The notes: a model not told the origin generated them from the letters alone. A DNA stretch of 64,000 nt from Chlorogloeopsis fritschii PCC 6912 (GCF_000317285.1 NZ_AJLN01000120.1:32788-96787); one strand, 5' to 3'. Positions 25,740 to 35,750 are shown, numbered from the stretch's first letter. Made by a program: numbers and translations.

Positions 25740-28475
25740 TTAAGCCTGATACCTTGAAAGTTCTCCAGGCGTTGTGATCTCCAACACTTTTTCTTTGGTA
25801 AAGTAGCCTAAAGCGTGTATAATCCGGGCAACGCAGCCTGTCCATCCCGTTTGATGACTGGCACCAATTCCTGCGCCGTTATCTCCGTGGAAATATTCGT
25901 AGAACAAAACTAGATCGCGCCAGTGGGGATCTGTTTGGAACTTCTCGGTACCGCCATAAACCGGACGGCGATCGGATTTATCCTTGAGAAAAATGCTGAC
26001 AATTCGCTCGCTGATTTGCTGGGCGACATCAAACAGCGATAGGTAGTTACCAGATCCTGTGGGGTATTCAACGGTAAAGGAATCGCCATAGTAGCTATAG
26101 AAATGAAACAATGCTCGCAGCAGCAAGAGATTGACAGGCATCCAGATTGGGCCGCGCCAGTTAGAATTGCCGCCAAACATACCTGAAGTAGAATCACCGG
26201 GAACGTATCCTACTTTGTACTCCTCTGCCGCGTGATAAAAGCAGTAAGGATGCTCCAAGTGATAGCGGGAAAGAGAACGAATTCCATAATCGCTGAGGAA
26301 CTCTGATTCATCGAGCATTCTGGAAAGAACACGGCGCAGTTTGTCTTCGTTTAAGATAGACAGCATCAATCGATTTCGTTCACCAGGCTGACTAGGTAGA
26401 TGGATATTATGAGTGAGTTCGGGGTGCTGCATAATGAACTTTTGTGCTTCTGCTCGAAAGCGCGGCAGCTTTGCAAAGGCTTCACTTGGGAAAACGACAA
26501 CTGCCATCAGCGACAATAAGCCTACCAGCGATCGCACTTTGAGGCGAGTAGAGTTGCCATCGGGAAAGCGCAGCACATCGTAGAAAAAGCCGTCTTCTTC
26601 GTCCCAGAGTTCATCATGATGTTCACCAATCCTATCCATAGCACCAGCGATCCACATGGTGTGTTCCAAAAACTTGATTGCAAAGTCTTCGTAAAGAGGA
26701 TCGTGGAGTGCCAGTTCAATCGCGATCTCGAACATTTGCTGACTGAAAAAAACCATCCAAGCAGTGCCGTCTGCTTGATCGAGGTAACCGCCTGTAGGTA
26801 ATGGTGAACTGCGATCAAACACTCCAATGTTGTCTAGTCCCAGGAATCCACCTTGAAACAAGTTGTCACCGCCCTCGTCTTTGCGGTTTACCCACCAGGT
26901 AAAGTTAATTAGTAATTTGGAAAAGGCGTATTTGAGAAATTCGATATCCCCCACCCCATTGTTCCGTTCGCGATCGCGAATATAAATTTCCCACGTTGCC
27001 CAGGCGTGTACTGGCGGATTCACATCGCTAAAGTTCCACTCATAGGCAGGAATTTGACCGTTGGGGTGCAAGTAATCTTCCAGCAGCATCAGCATCAGTT
27101 GATTTTTGGCAAAGTCCGGATCGATCAAGCTGATAGGAATGACGTGGAATGCCAGATCCCAAGCAGCATACCAGGGATATTCCCACTTGTCCGGCATGGA
27201 AACAATATCGTCGTTATGCATATGGAACCACTCGCTGTTCCGCACGTGCTTCCGGTTGGCTGCCAGCGTCCAAGGGGTAACATTGCGTTCCCTCAGCCAT
27301 TTATCCAGATCGTAGTAGAAGTATTGTTTCGTCCACATCATTCCAGCCAGTGCTTGCCGCATGACGTTAGTGCGATCGCTATCTGCTAAAACCGATACTG
27401 GAGTCACACTCTCATAGAACTCATCTGCTTCCTTGTGACGAGTCACAAATGTTTGCTCGAAGTAGGAACCAAACGGCTCCCCAACCCGATCTGGAGCGTG
27501 TTTTGAGAGGCGCAAGCGGATGACCTTTGTCTGTTGTGCCCCAATATTCATTTCGTAATGGGGTGAAACTTTTGTGCCAACCTTGTGGGGATTAACTGCA
27601 TCCTGCTGTCCATACACAATGTAATTGTTGATACCATCTTTCGCATAGAGGCTAGTATTGGGCATACCGAATAGCCGCTGATTGTTCGTTTCATTCTCCG
27701 TAAACAGCAGCGGAGCCGCGCCCTCGCAGTAAAAGTAATAATCGCTAATATATTGATTCAGCAAGGTATCGGTAATGTGAGCGTGCACCACACTGTTAAC
27801 CGTGCCCTCAACCTTAGTTAGTACAGGCTTGGCTCCACCGCCTGCCCAAGACCAAGTGTTACGGAACCACAAAGTCGGTAGCAAATGAATGGGAGCCGCT
27901 TCAGATCCCCGGTTGGCAATGCTGATTTTAATCAAAATATCTTCGGCATCTGCTTTGGCGTATTCCACAAACACATCAAAGTAGCGATCGTCGTCAAAGA
28001 TACCTGTATCTAGCAGTTCGTATTCTAGTTCGTAACGGTTGCGACGGCGATTGGTGCTAATTAAATCATTGTAAGGAAACTCTGCTTGGGGGTATTTGTA
28101 GAGATACTTCATGTAAGAATGGGTGGGCGTGCTATCGATGTAAAAGTAGTACTCTTTGACATCTTCGCCGTGGTTACCTTCGCCGTTAGTCAACCCAAAC
28201 AACCGCTCTTTGAGGATAGGATCATTGCCGTTCCATAGCGCCAACGCAAAGCAGAGCAGGTTATGGTTGTCGGTGATCCCACCCAATCCGTCTTCGCCCC
28301 AGCGATACGCGCGCGATCGCGCATGATCGTGAGGGAAATAATTCCAGGCATTCCCATCAGAACTGTAATCTTCACGCACAGTACCCCACTGGCGTTCGCT
28401 CAGATATGGCCCCCATTTGTACCAATCGACTTTGCCAGTACGGTTTTCTTCAAGCCGCTGCTGTTCTGCGTTCAT
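25740..28475 (-). CDS. GH63-type glucosidase (MGH1-like)
   Basis: A 911-residue soluble protein of the bacterial GH63-like group: an N-terminal beta-rich part with PHDHARSRAYRWGEDGLGG and a C-terminal alpha/alpha barrel with WYAAWDLAFHVIPIS, INFTWWVNRKD, GGFLGLDNIGVFDRS and GNSNWRGPIWMP. Family members hydrolyse alpha-glucosides, or mannosyl/glucosylglycerate; the substrate here is open. I set the start at the ATG at 28475 because GGGAGG stands 5 nt before it; an ATG at 28517 upstream lacks such a site. Its partner downstream is the GH13 enzyme. Confidence 0.83.
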   Translation of the reverse strand: MNAEQQRLEENRTGKVDWYKWGPYLSERQWGTVREDYSSDGNAWNYFPHDHARSRAYRWGEDGLGGITDNHNLLCFALALWNGNDPILKERLFGLTNGEGNHGEDVKEYYFYIDSTPTHSYMKYLYKYPQAEFPYNDLISTNRRRNRYELEYELLDTGIFDDDRYFDVFVEYAKADAEDILIKISIANRGSEAAPIHLLPTLWFRNTWSWAGGGAKPVLTKVEGTVNSVVHAHITDTLLNQYISDYYFYCEGAAPLLFTENETNNQRLFGMPNTSLYAKDGINNYIVYGQQDAVNPHKVGTKVSPHYEMNIGAQQTKVIRLRLSKHAPDRVGEPFGSYFEQTFVTRHKEADEFYESVTPVSVLADSDRTNVMRQALAGMMWTKQYFYYDLDKWLRERNVTPWTLAANRKHVRNSEWFHMHNDDIVSMPDKWEYPWYAAWDLAFHVIPISLIDPDFAKNQLMLMLLEDYLHPNGQIPAYEWNFSDVNPPVHAWATWEIYIRDRERNNGVGDIEFLKYAFSKLLINFTWWVNRKDEGGDNLFQGGFLGLDNIGVFDRSSPLPTGGYLDQADGTAWMVFFSQQMFEIAIELALHDPLYEDFAIKFLEHTMWIAGAMDRIGEHHDELWDEEDGFFYDVLRFPDGNSTRLKVRSLVGLLSLMAVVVFPSEAFAKLPRFRAEAQKFIMQHPELTHNIHLPSQPGERNRLMLSILNEDKLRRVLSRMLDESEFLSDYGIRSLSRYHLEHPYCFYHAAEEYKVGYVPGDSTSGMFGGNSNWRGPIWMPVNLLLLRALFHFYSYYGDSFTVEYPTGSGNYLSLFDVAQQISERIVSIFLKDKSDRRPVYGGTEKFQTDPHWRDLVLFYEYFHGDNGAGIGASHQTGWTGCVARIIHALGYFTKEKVLEITTPGELSRYQA

Positions 28476-28647
28476 AGCTACCTCCCGCCATCTAAGTATT
28501 TGATTTTCAGAATTCAATCTATGCCCTCACGAGTAAATGACCCACAACGAAGGGATGAAAATATTTCTTTCTCCTAACCCCGTTCCTTATTTTCAAGTTA
28601 GACACCCATGTGGTTTGATTACACAAAGAATCGGTGAAAATCTCTTT

Positions 28648-28679
28648 TCCCTAGTCCCTAGCCTCTAGCTCCTAGCCCC
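28648..28679. repeat. Short CCCTAGT/CCTCTAG heptamer run
   Basis: About four degenerate heptamers (cctagtc, cctagcc, tctagct, cctagcc) precede the stop of the HdeD-like gene. They belong to the same repeat class as the long array at 48587-48813 and the one at 63447-63540. Confidence 0.55.
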
Positions 28680-28702
28680 AATTTTCAAAACAGGCGAAAC
28701 TA

Positions 28703-29254
28703 TCAAATTCTGGAGAGACGGTGACTAATTGCCCAAGGAATCGCAATCATCCAAGCACCCGAAAAGAGAAAACTAACTCCCGTGAATACACCCAGTAACC
28801 AAACAGCATTGAAAGGCCACTGATACAAAATCAAAATCCCCAAAATAATCGCGATGATACCACTGAACAACATCCAACCCCAGTTTGGTTCTGGACGTGC
28901 TTGGAATGCGGCAATCACCTCAAAGATACCTTGAGCTAAAATAACCCATCCAAAAGCGATGGTAAGGCTAAGAGTAGCCCCTAAGACGTTACTCAGTAAC
29001 AAAATCCCGGTAATAATGTAGAGGATTCCGATGAGTAGCTTTGCCCAGAAACCCCGTTGTCGACGCGATTGAACAGCATGAATCGTTCGGATGATACCCG
29101 CAAACAGAAAAACCCAAGAAAGGACGCGCGCAACAGCGATCGTGGCAATGAACGGTTCGACGATCGCAGCAATACCCAGTAAAATCATGAAAATTCCTAG
29201 CGCAATAAACCAACCTGAATTTTGTCTGACTTCATCAATTATTTCTGTTTTCAT
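28703..29254 (-). CDS. HdeD-family (DUF308) membrane protein
   Basis: 183 residues with six hydrophobic helices arranged in pairs, beginning after a soluble N terminus (WFIALGIFMILLGIAAIVEPF) and ending with a short basic tail. The DUF308/HdeD family includes an E. coli acid-resistance protein, but the biochemical role is unknown and the acid link should not be assumed here. Repeated LLGIL-type hydrophobic turns and PF motifs at the ends of helices are typical. It is monocistronic by spacing. Confidence 0.85.
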   Translation of the reverse strand: MKTEIIDEVRQNSGWFIALGIFMILLGIAAIVEPFIATIAVARVLSWVFLFAGIIRTIHAVQSRRQRGFWAKLLIGILYIITGILLLSNVLGATLSLTIAFGWVILAQGIFEVIAAFQARPEPNWGWMLFSGIIAIILGILILYQWPFNAVWLLGVFTGVSFLFSGAWMIAIPWAISHRLSRI

Positions 29255-29322
29255 AACAGTTTCTCCAACAATATTGATTCTTTTAGCTTGTAGAAATTAG
29301 CATTCTGTGTGAGATGAATGGC

Positions 29323-29558
29323 TTAATGAATGCACCTATGCTGACCATACTTCTCGAAAGTTTCTATAAATAAGGTTTGTCCAGTGATGTAGGTAACTTC
29401 ATCTGAAGCCAGAAAATCAGCCTTCATTTCATCAGGAGTTCCTGCCCACTTCATCGGAATGTGACTTGCAGCGATCGCTTTTTTTCTACATCGGCTGTCC
29501 AGCTTTCATTGATGGGTGTGATGATGGCACCGGGCGCGATCGCACTGAAAATCCTACC
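29323..29558 (-). pseudogene. Short-chain dehydrogenase (SDR), C-terminal relic with frameshift
   Basis: The minus strand encodes SAIAPGAIITPINESWTADVEKK, here described by its parts, which is the C-terminal region of glucose-1-dehydrogenase-like SDRs (IAPGAI, TPINESW). That frame stops at 29451; one base later in frame the text resumes as IPMKWAGTPDEMKADFLAS and DEVTYITGQTLF, the standard SDR C terminus, before running into unrelated residues and a TAA at 29323. The N-terminal Rossmann domain with GxxxGIG and the YxxxK active site are missing. It is therefore a decayed fragment with a single-base deletion near 29465. Confidence 0.72.
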
Positions 29559-29963
29559 GAAGATGATATGTGCAGAAAAATTTTGTTCTATTAATTTTTT
29601 TGGTGAATGGGTTAATAGTACAGCAAAGAAATAAGAATTTGATAAGTAATAAATAAGACTCTTTAAACCAATTGTGTTGTAAAAAAATATGCAGTTCACC
29701 ACAACTATAGGATGCACATACAACCGATTTTTGTTGAAGATGGGCCGATTCCCAGTCATCCTCATCAATTTCCCATAATAGAGATTCGGTGTCAGGCACT
29801 AATAATATGGATATACAGACACCTGTTACTGATACACTGATATTCTCCAAAACTTAAATACTGAAACTGTGCTTCTAAGTTAGAAAATTCCGGCTCTTTT
29901 TATCAACAGCTAGTTTCCAAACTCGGTAAGGCTGTTGGTATGCTCACAAGGGGGTGAATTAAT
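29559..29963. other. AT-rich intergenic region without recognised gene
   Basis: About 400 bp. Minus-strand open frames here have no known motif and unusual composition, and I regard them as chance. A purine-rich AAGGGGG (29948-29954) near the right end serves as ribosome-binding site for the next gene. Confidence 0.5.
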
Positions 29964-31013
29964 GTGGGAAGATTTACTTGGTTCATGACTAAATTACGGC
30001 AAAAAGTTCGAGATTTGCTGGATGTAGTCTGGTTTCGTGTGTTAATGTCCATCCTGATTGCTTATTTGTTAATGCTGACATTCAGTCACATAGAACAGTG
30101 GAATAAGCAACAGCCTGTTTGTCAATCTGAATATTCATTCTTACAGTGTTTTTACAAACAAGCATTATCAGTAATTGCACTAGATAAAATTGAAGCTTTT
30201 AGTATCTTAGCAGCAGCCAGCTTATATTTATTGGAAAGTAGGGAGCGCAGACGCAACACAATTTATCAAGCATGGCAAGTAATTGATAACGCGGCTGCGG
30301 CAAATGTATCAACTAGCTACGCCAGAATCAAAGCATTGGAAGATTTAACTCAGTATGGTGTGTCTTTAAAAGCTTTAGATTTACCTGGTGCTGACTTACA
30401 TGAAATTGACTTAGCTGGTGCGGATCTTAGTGTTGCTAATCTCAGTAACGCCAATCTCATCTATGCTAACCTCAAGCAAGCAAATCTCACTGATGCCCAA
30501 TTAGAAGGTGCTAACTTAACTCGTGCCAAACTTAAAGAAGCTAATCTCAAATTTGCTAACCTCAACAGTGCCCAATTAGAAGGTGCTAACTTAACTCGTG
30601 CCAATTTAAGTAATACAGATCTTGGAGGTGCTAACTTAGTTGGTGCTGATTTACAAGCAGCGGTTTTAGTATTTGCGCTCCTCAACGGTGTGCAGTTAGA
30701 AATAGCTAATCTTACAGATGCTAAATTACAAGGTGCTCAATTAGAAGGTGCAAACCTCAGTGATGCTCTCTTAGAGGGGGCAGATCTGAAAAATGCATAC
30801 CTCATCCATGCTAATCTCACCCGTGCTAACCTCAAAAACGCCGATTTGCGAGGTACTAAAGACCTCAGTGTTGAGCAAATTCAAGCAGCTAATAACTGGA
30901 CACAAGCCAAGTACGATCACTACTTTTGTATTCAATTAGGTTTACCTGTAGAACCAGAAAAAACACCACAGCAGAATTATATAGATACACCAGACATGAA
31001 AAGGCTTTGGTAA
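29964..31013 (+). CDS. Membrane-anchored pentapeptide-repeat protein
   Basis: 349 residues. One or two hydrophobic helices at about 22-42 and 68-90 precede about 30 tandem pentapeptides of the A(D/N)LxX type (for example ANLTDAQLEGANL), which fold as a right-handed square beta-helix. The coils are usually a binding or scaffold surface; no enzyme domain is present. The start is GTG at 29964, preceded by AAGGGGG at suitable distance; an ATG at 29985 is an alternative. The last 72 bp are overlapped on the other strand by the broken nuclease-like gene. Confidence 0.85.
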   Translation: MGRFTWFMTKLRQKVRDLLDVVWFRVLMSILIAYLLMLTFSHIEQWNKQQPVCQSEYSFLQCFYKQALSVIALDKIEAFSILAAASLYLLESRERRRNTIYQAWQVIDNAAAANVSTSYARIKALEDLTQYGVSLKALDLPGADLHEIDLAGADLSVANLSNANLIYANLKQANLTDAQLEGANLTRAKLKEANLKFANLNSAQLEGANLTRANLSNTDLGGANLVGADLQAAVLVFALLNGVQLEIANLTDAKLQGAQLEGANLSDALLEGADLKNAYLIHANLTRANLKNADLRGTKDLSVEQIQAANNWTQAKYDHYFCIQLGLPVEPEKTPQQNYIDTPDMKRLW

Positions 31014-31985
31014 GTAGGTCGGTGTTAAAAATTGTCCATTAGAACGTAGTGCCGTGACAATACCGGGAACACTGGAAACATTTTGACCAACCAGAGGTGA
31101 AACATGGCTGGCACCTTGAATATCACGAATCCGGATAGTCCCGGCGGTGATATCGTCGTCTGTCACCGTGATGTTTGCTGTAGCGTTGGTAAAGCCATTT
31201 GCAGAAGCGGTGAGAGCAACAATTTGAGAATCATCAGCGATCGCATCATCAACAGCAGCAATATCAAATGTTACTGATGATTCCCCTGCTGGAATTTCCA
31301 CTGTTGTGGGAACAGTTGCTTCACTAGTGTCACTGCTAACTAGTGTGACAGTGAGTGCATTGACTGTGCTTCCTGTGCGGGTAACTGTACCAATAGCAGC
31401 ATTAATTCCTGCTGCTTCCAAGAAACTAGTAGGAGAAACGCTTAAACTCAGTGCAGGTGTTTCACCACCACTAGTTGGATATTTTCCTAAGTCGTCAAAT
31501 GTGTCGGTAGGGTAACCTTCCCATTCTACACTTGGATCGAAGACATCAAAGGGATTGGTATCGCCACTTGCGGTAATACTTTTACGGCGTAGGGTATTGT
31601 CTGCTGTACTGGTAAGCCCGCTTCCCCACTCAGTCCCAGGATCAAAACCAATTTGACCAATCGAATCAACTATTGTGCCATTTGCACCACCTTTGCGCAG
31701 CACGATCGCATCATCACCATTGAACCATCCCGACCCATTCGTCTGATCTGCCTGTGCAAGAATAGTTGCATTGGCATTACTTTGGGCAAGCACAAACACA
31801 TCGCCATTTGCTACTGTACCAGTGAGGTTGATTGTTAGACCAGCAGACGTGTTGCCGTTGAAATAAATTTGTACAATGTAGCCCTCGACACTCAAGTCGA
31901 TATCAGCACCCGTGCCATTGTAAATTTCTAACGCTTTGTTGTTACTGCTTCCCTCGATATATTCTGAGAAGAACAAATCTGCCAT
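30942..31985 (-). pseudogene. Lamin-tail/Calx-beta protein (ExeM-like nuclease), 3'-truncated
   Basis: From ATG 31985 (GGAGG 5 nt upstream) the product starts MADLFFSEYIEGSSNNKALEIYNG, a lamin-tail domain as found at the N terminus of secreted ExeM/NucH-like nucleases, then a Calx-beta-like domain (SLSVSPTSFLEAAG ... NITVTDDDIT) and the beginning of the next part (IRDIQGASHVSPLVGQNV, PGIVTALRSNG). After that, near 31026, homology stops and the frame runs antisense through the end of the pentapeptide gene, giving an unrelated hydrophobic tail. The endonuclease/phosphatase domain is absent. No signal peptide is seen; relatives often use C-terminal export signals. Confidence 0.75.
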
Positions 31986-32236
31986 TGATGCCTCCAAGTC
32001 AGTAGAAGTCAAATTAGAAACTCTGGTTGTTTCTCCTGACTTCATCAATCTCATTGGAAGTTTAAGAAAAAATTATTCTTTGCTTAATTTTACGTAGTTT
32101 TACTGTACACAAAAGGTAGTTTATCTAGCTTTGCTCCAGCTATCCTTGCACAAGCGATCGCATTAGTTTTGAATCAGCACTGCCGATTGCAAAAAACATC
32201 AGCTTGATAGGTGTGCACTCAAAAAAACCGATGCTT

Positions 32237-33112
32237 TCATGACTTCTTCTTTCTCAGCAAAAGTTTTACAGCACCCCCTAAAACTAAGGCTACAGTACCA
32301 GGAGTGGTGGAAAAATCGAAGGGTACAGCAGTAGCGTTAGTGGTAAGACTTACAGCCCGCAGGTCGATGTTAGCTCGTGCAGATGTAGTATCATCTCCGA
32401 GAAAAATAAAGTTAGAAGTTCTATAAACATCACTTCCAAATCCGGTAGCTGTAGTATAGTTACGTAGCGAACCACTCAAGAGAGTAGTAGCCCCACTACT
32501 GAGCGTATAGGAGTTACCAGAAACATTCAAATCATAAGTACTTAAGTTTGATAGCAGACTAGAAACGTTATTTACTTGTTCACCAATAGCATTAAAATTT
32601 GCATTAGCCTGAGAGAAAATATCACTAGTTCTAAAACCTATTTCTATCCCTTGGTTATCACTACTGAGAACAATGACGCTGAAGCCGGCACGAGGATGAC
32701 TTGGATCTTGATTATCTACTTGGGAATTAATCCTCATAGTAAAACTGAGCTTGTAACCAGCATCTCGATTTAGCGAGGGAAATGATGAGTTAACGAGGGT
32801 AGTAGGAGTGATATTAAAAAACGGAGACGTAGCACTTGGAGTTACTGCAACATTATAGTTGCTGTAACCACCATATATAGCATTATTGTTACTCGCACTG
32901 GTGTTCAAATTTGTTACACCACTGTTGAAACTTTGGGTACCCCCATTTGGAGAGCCAAAAATTAGCCAATTTGATGGTGCGTTATATTGATTGGGTGTGA
33001 CACCTGATGCACCATCATAAAGAGTAATTAATCCTCCATCCAAAGCCATGCTGCGATTAGCTGATAGCAGCACGGTCAATCCAATAGTAAGAGCAACTAT
33101 TTTGTTTCTCAT
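32237..33112 (-). CDS. Secreted protein with PEP-CTERM-like C-terminal sorting signal
   Basis: 291 residues with an N-terminal signal peptide (MRNKIVALTIGLTVLLSA, cleavage around residue 23) and a C-terminal tripartite tail: AVPFDFSTTPG motif, hydrophobic helix (TVALVLGGAVKLLL) and RKKKS. This is the layout of exosortase-type sorting signals in cyanobacteria, so it is probably processed and delivered to the cell surface. The middle is a beta-rich, Ser/Asn/Thr-rich domain with no known family that I recognise. No exosortase gene is in the window. An AT-rich leader lies upstream. Confidence 0.7.
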   Translation of the reverse strand: MRNKIVALTIGLTVLLSANRSMALDGGLITLYDGASGVTPNQYNAPSNWLIFGSPNGGTQSFNSGVTNLNTSASNNNAIYGGYSNYNVAVTPSATSPFFNITPTTLVNSSFPSLNRDAGYKLSFTMRINSQVDNQDPSHPRAGFSVIVLSSDNQGIEIGFRTSDIFSQANANFNAIGEQVNNVSSLLSNLSTYDLNVSGNSYTLSSGATTLLSGSLRNYTTATGFGSDVYRTSNFIFLGDDTTSARANIDLRAVSLTTNATAVPFDFSTTPGTVALVLGGAVKLLLRKKKS

Positions 33113-33431
33113 AATGATTTATGTATTCATGTAAGTAATTACAGCCATTTCAAATGCATCGATTACAGGTGATTGCAATATCACAGATTTTTTATAGAAA
33201 TACACCTGTAAATAACTTAAGTAAAGTTTCTATATTACTTAAGTATCTAATGTTGCTTATATATTAAATTTTCTCGCTTTAAGTTGGGAAATATTTAGCA
33301 ATAATTGTAAATTTTACTGAGTAATATTGTATATTAATAATCACAAAAATGGCTAGTCTGTAAAAATCAAGTAAAATTTATCATAGTAAATTATACGTAT
33401 TAAATAACAGAGGTCACTTAGCATAGCAGGC
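33113..33431. other. AT-rich intergenic region with inverted repeats
   Basis: Contains a hairpin with a 10-bp stem, acttaagtaa (33215-33224) pairing with ttacttaagt (33235-33244), and a second inverted repeat, ttacaggtg (33163-33171) with cacctgtaa (33203-33211). It follows the stop of the selD fusion and precedes the secreted-protein gene, both minus strand; the hairpin may end selD transcription, although the U-tract after it is weak. Confidence 0.45.
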
Positions 33432-35750
33432 TTATAGATCTTGCCTAACAGAGGAATGGTGAATCAGAGTAATGGGCTGTGTACCTGCAACGTGCTTTTT
33501 AATGAGCGCGATCGCACCACTCGATTCATACCCCAAGGCTTTCAGTTCAGCCACACAGCTATTAGCTTGTTCTACAGGAATGGAGGCTAATAAACCACCA
33601 GAGGTTTGCGGATCGAATAGTAAAGGATAATTGGGGTGATCTTCCCACTGCTCGAAGTTGGCAATGTAACGGGAGGCACGTAAATTTTCTGGATGTATTG
33701 AGCTAAAAATTCCTTTTTGTAAAGTTTTTCGTGCGCCTGGTAAAACTGGAATGGTTTCCAATTGCAACTCCACAGCCACACCAGAAGCTTGCACCATTTC
33801 CATTAAGTGTCCGAGCAAGCCAAAGCCTGTAACATCAGTACAAGCAGTGGCTCCATATTTCATTAAACACGTAGCTGCTACTTGATTTGACAACAACATC
33901 GACTCCACGGCAGCATCAATCCAGCACCCTTTGGCTTGACGGTGCATATCAGCAGCAAATAACGTCCCTGTTCCCAATGCTTTAGTTAAAATTAACACTT
34001 GTCCTGGTTGCATTCCGCCTTTACGCAACAGTTTGTCAGGATAAGCCAAACCATTGCAAGTTAAGCCGAAACCCAGTTCTGCTCCTTCGGTTGTGTGTCC
34101 GCCAATCAAGGGTGCTTGTGTTTGATTTAGCACTTTTACTGCACCAGATAGTAATTGGTAAAGTGTTTCTTCAACTTTGGCGGGTGCAGCATAGGGAATG
34201 GTAGCGATCGCTAAAGCACTTTGGGGAGTTGCCCCCATTGCAAAAATATCGCTCAAGCAATGATTAGCACTAATTTGTCCAAAAATATAGGGATCGTTAA
34301 TCAAAGTGCGAAAATAATCTACCGTCTGCACCATTAATTTATTAGCTGGCACTTGCATTACCGCAGCGTCATCTGGTGTATCCAAACCAATGACAATATC
34401 CTGTCTTTCTTCTCTAATCGGTTGTTCTTGCTTAATTCGGTAGAGAACTTTCTCTAGAACTGTACTACCGACTTTAGAACCACACCCAGCACAGCGCATC
34501 ACTGAAGAGGAGTGTGAGAGAGGAGGATAGGGAGAGGGGGGGAATTTTACTTTGTCTTTCGGTTCTCCCATTTCGGGTAAATTACTGAAGCGTTTCATAA
34601 AGCGGCGATCAATCCAGTCTTTCCAGTGCCATAGAAGTTTGTGAGGAGGCAAGGTAAAAGAACCGCGTGTTGCGATCGCTCGTCCATCACCTGTACCAAT
34701 TAAACTTAAATATTGTTTCTGTGGTTTGTATGGTTTGAGGGGTTTTCCTAATAAAATTCGCCTTAAGTTCTCAAACAAAGGTTTACCTTGCCGAACAGCA
34801 AATACTCCTGCTTTCGGACGTGGATAATTTACTATTGTGGCAATATCCCCGGCAGCAAACACGTGTGGATGAGACAAAGATTGTAATCTATCGTTGACTA
34901 AAATAAAGCCTTGCTCATCAGTTGCCAATCCCGCCGCTTTTAACCATAGGGGTGCAGATGCTGCTGTCACCCAGAAAATATGATTGCATTCCACTGTCAA
35001 CCCAGATTCACATATAACTTTATTCGGTTCGACTTTACACACACTTTCCCCTAAATGCACTTGAATACCGCGTTTAGTCAAAAGTTGGTGAACCAAATAC
35101 TGCACTGAGTGATGATAATTGGGCATTAACTCAGCATTTCGCTGAAACAAATGAATTGTTAAATTGGGCATCAAGCTTTCATCAGTCAATCCCCGCGTCC
35201 TTTTTTCTATCTCTAAATGAGCCTGCATCGATAGTGCTAATTCCACACCACCAGCACCTCCACCCACAATCGCAAGAGTTAGCGATTCTTGCGGTTTGTG
35301 CGCAAAATTTTCTACAATTTGATACCAGTGTTTCAATAATTGCGATACTGGTTTTGCCGGAATTGCATATTCTGCTGCTCCTGGTACAGATATCGTTGCT
35401 GGAGTGCTACCAATATCAATTGACAATAAATCGAAAGCTACTGCCGGACGATGAGCACAAATTACTTTTTTATTTTCTAAATCTAAACCTACTACTCGAT
35501 CTATATACAACTGTGCTTGAGCAAATCTTGCTAAAGGTTGCAAGTCAATGTGGCATTGATCATGGTTATAGAATCCAGCAATATGTCCTGGTAACATCCC
35601 AGAGTAAGGTGTATCATAGCTTTCAGTAATTAAAGTTATTCGCACTCCCGGTAAAGGTTTCATACCAAACATTCGCAGCACTATTGCATGAGTATGACCA
35701 CCACCAATCAGCACTAAATCTTTAATAATAGGCTGTAAATTTTGCTGCAT
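33432..35750 (-). CDS. selD: Fusion of FAD-dependent oxidoreductase and selenide, water dikinase
   Basis: About 772 residues. The N-terminal half (about 1-385) is an NDH-2-like pyridine-nucleotide-disulfide oxidoreductase: LVLIGGGHTHAIVLR, AIVGGGAGGVELALSMQ, and HVFAAGDIATIVNYPRPKAG. The C-terminal half (from about 415) is SelD: CAGCGSKVGSTVLEK with active-site Cys/Lys, GLDTPDDAAVMQVP, FGQISANHCLSDIFAMG, and the GGHTTEGAELGFG ATP-binding part. SelD makes selenophosphate from selenide and ATP; the oxidoreductase half may handle selenide redox steps. The fusion is known in cyanobacteria. I use the ATG at 35750; a TTG at 35765 would add five residues. Confidence 0.9.
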   Translation of the reverse strand: MQQNLQPIIKDLVLIGGGHTHAIVLRMFGMKPLPGVRITLITESYDTPYSGMLPGHIAGFYNHDQCHIDLQPLARFAQAQLYIDRVVGLDLENKKVICAHRPAVAFDLLSIDIGSTPATISVPGAAEYAIPAKPVSQLLKHWYQIVENFAHKPQESLTLAIVGGGAGGVELALSMQAHLEIEKRTRGLTDESLMPNLTIHLFQRNAELMPNYHHSVQYLVHQLLTKRGIQVHLGESVCKVEPNKVICESGLTVECNHIFWVTAASAPLWLKAAGLATDEQGFILVNDRLQSLSHPHVFAAGDIATIVNYPRPKAGVFAVRQGKPLFENLRRILLGKPLKPYKPQKQYLSLIGTGDGRAIATRGSFTLPPHKLLWHWKDWIDRRFMKRFSNLPEMGEPKDKVKFPPSPYPPLSHSSSVMRCAGCGSKVGSTVLEKVLYRIKQEQPIREERQDIVIGLDTPDDAAVMQVPANKLMVQTVDYFRTLINDPYIFGQISANHCLSDIFAMGATPQSALAIATIPYAAPAKVEETLYQLLSGAVKVLNQTQAPLIGGHTTEGAELGFGLTCNGLAYPDKLLRKGGMQPGQVLILTKALGTGTLFAADMHRQAKGCWIDAAVESMLLSNQVAATCLMKYGATACTDVTGFGLLGHLMEMVQASGVAVELQLETIPVLPGARKTLQKGIFSSIHPENLRASRYIANFEQWEDHPNYPLLFDPQTSGGLLASIPVEQANSCVAELKALGYESSGAIALIKKHVAGTQPITLIHHSSVRQDL

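Noticed and set aside
29554..29850. Minus-strand 98-codon open frame
   Set aside because: No motif, overlapping frames of equal length, AT-rich; probably chance.
30461..30685. Minus-strand open frame rich in Leu-Ala-Ser
   Set aside because: It is the antisense of pentapeptide repeats; the same kind of shadow appears at 36477-36707 and 37745-38026.
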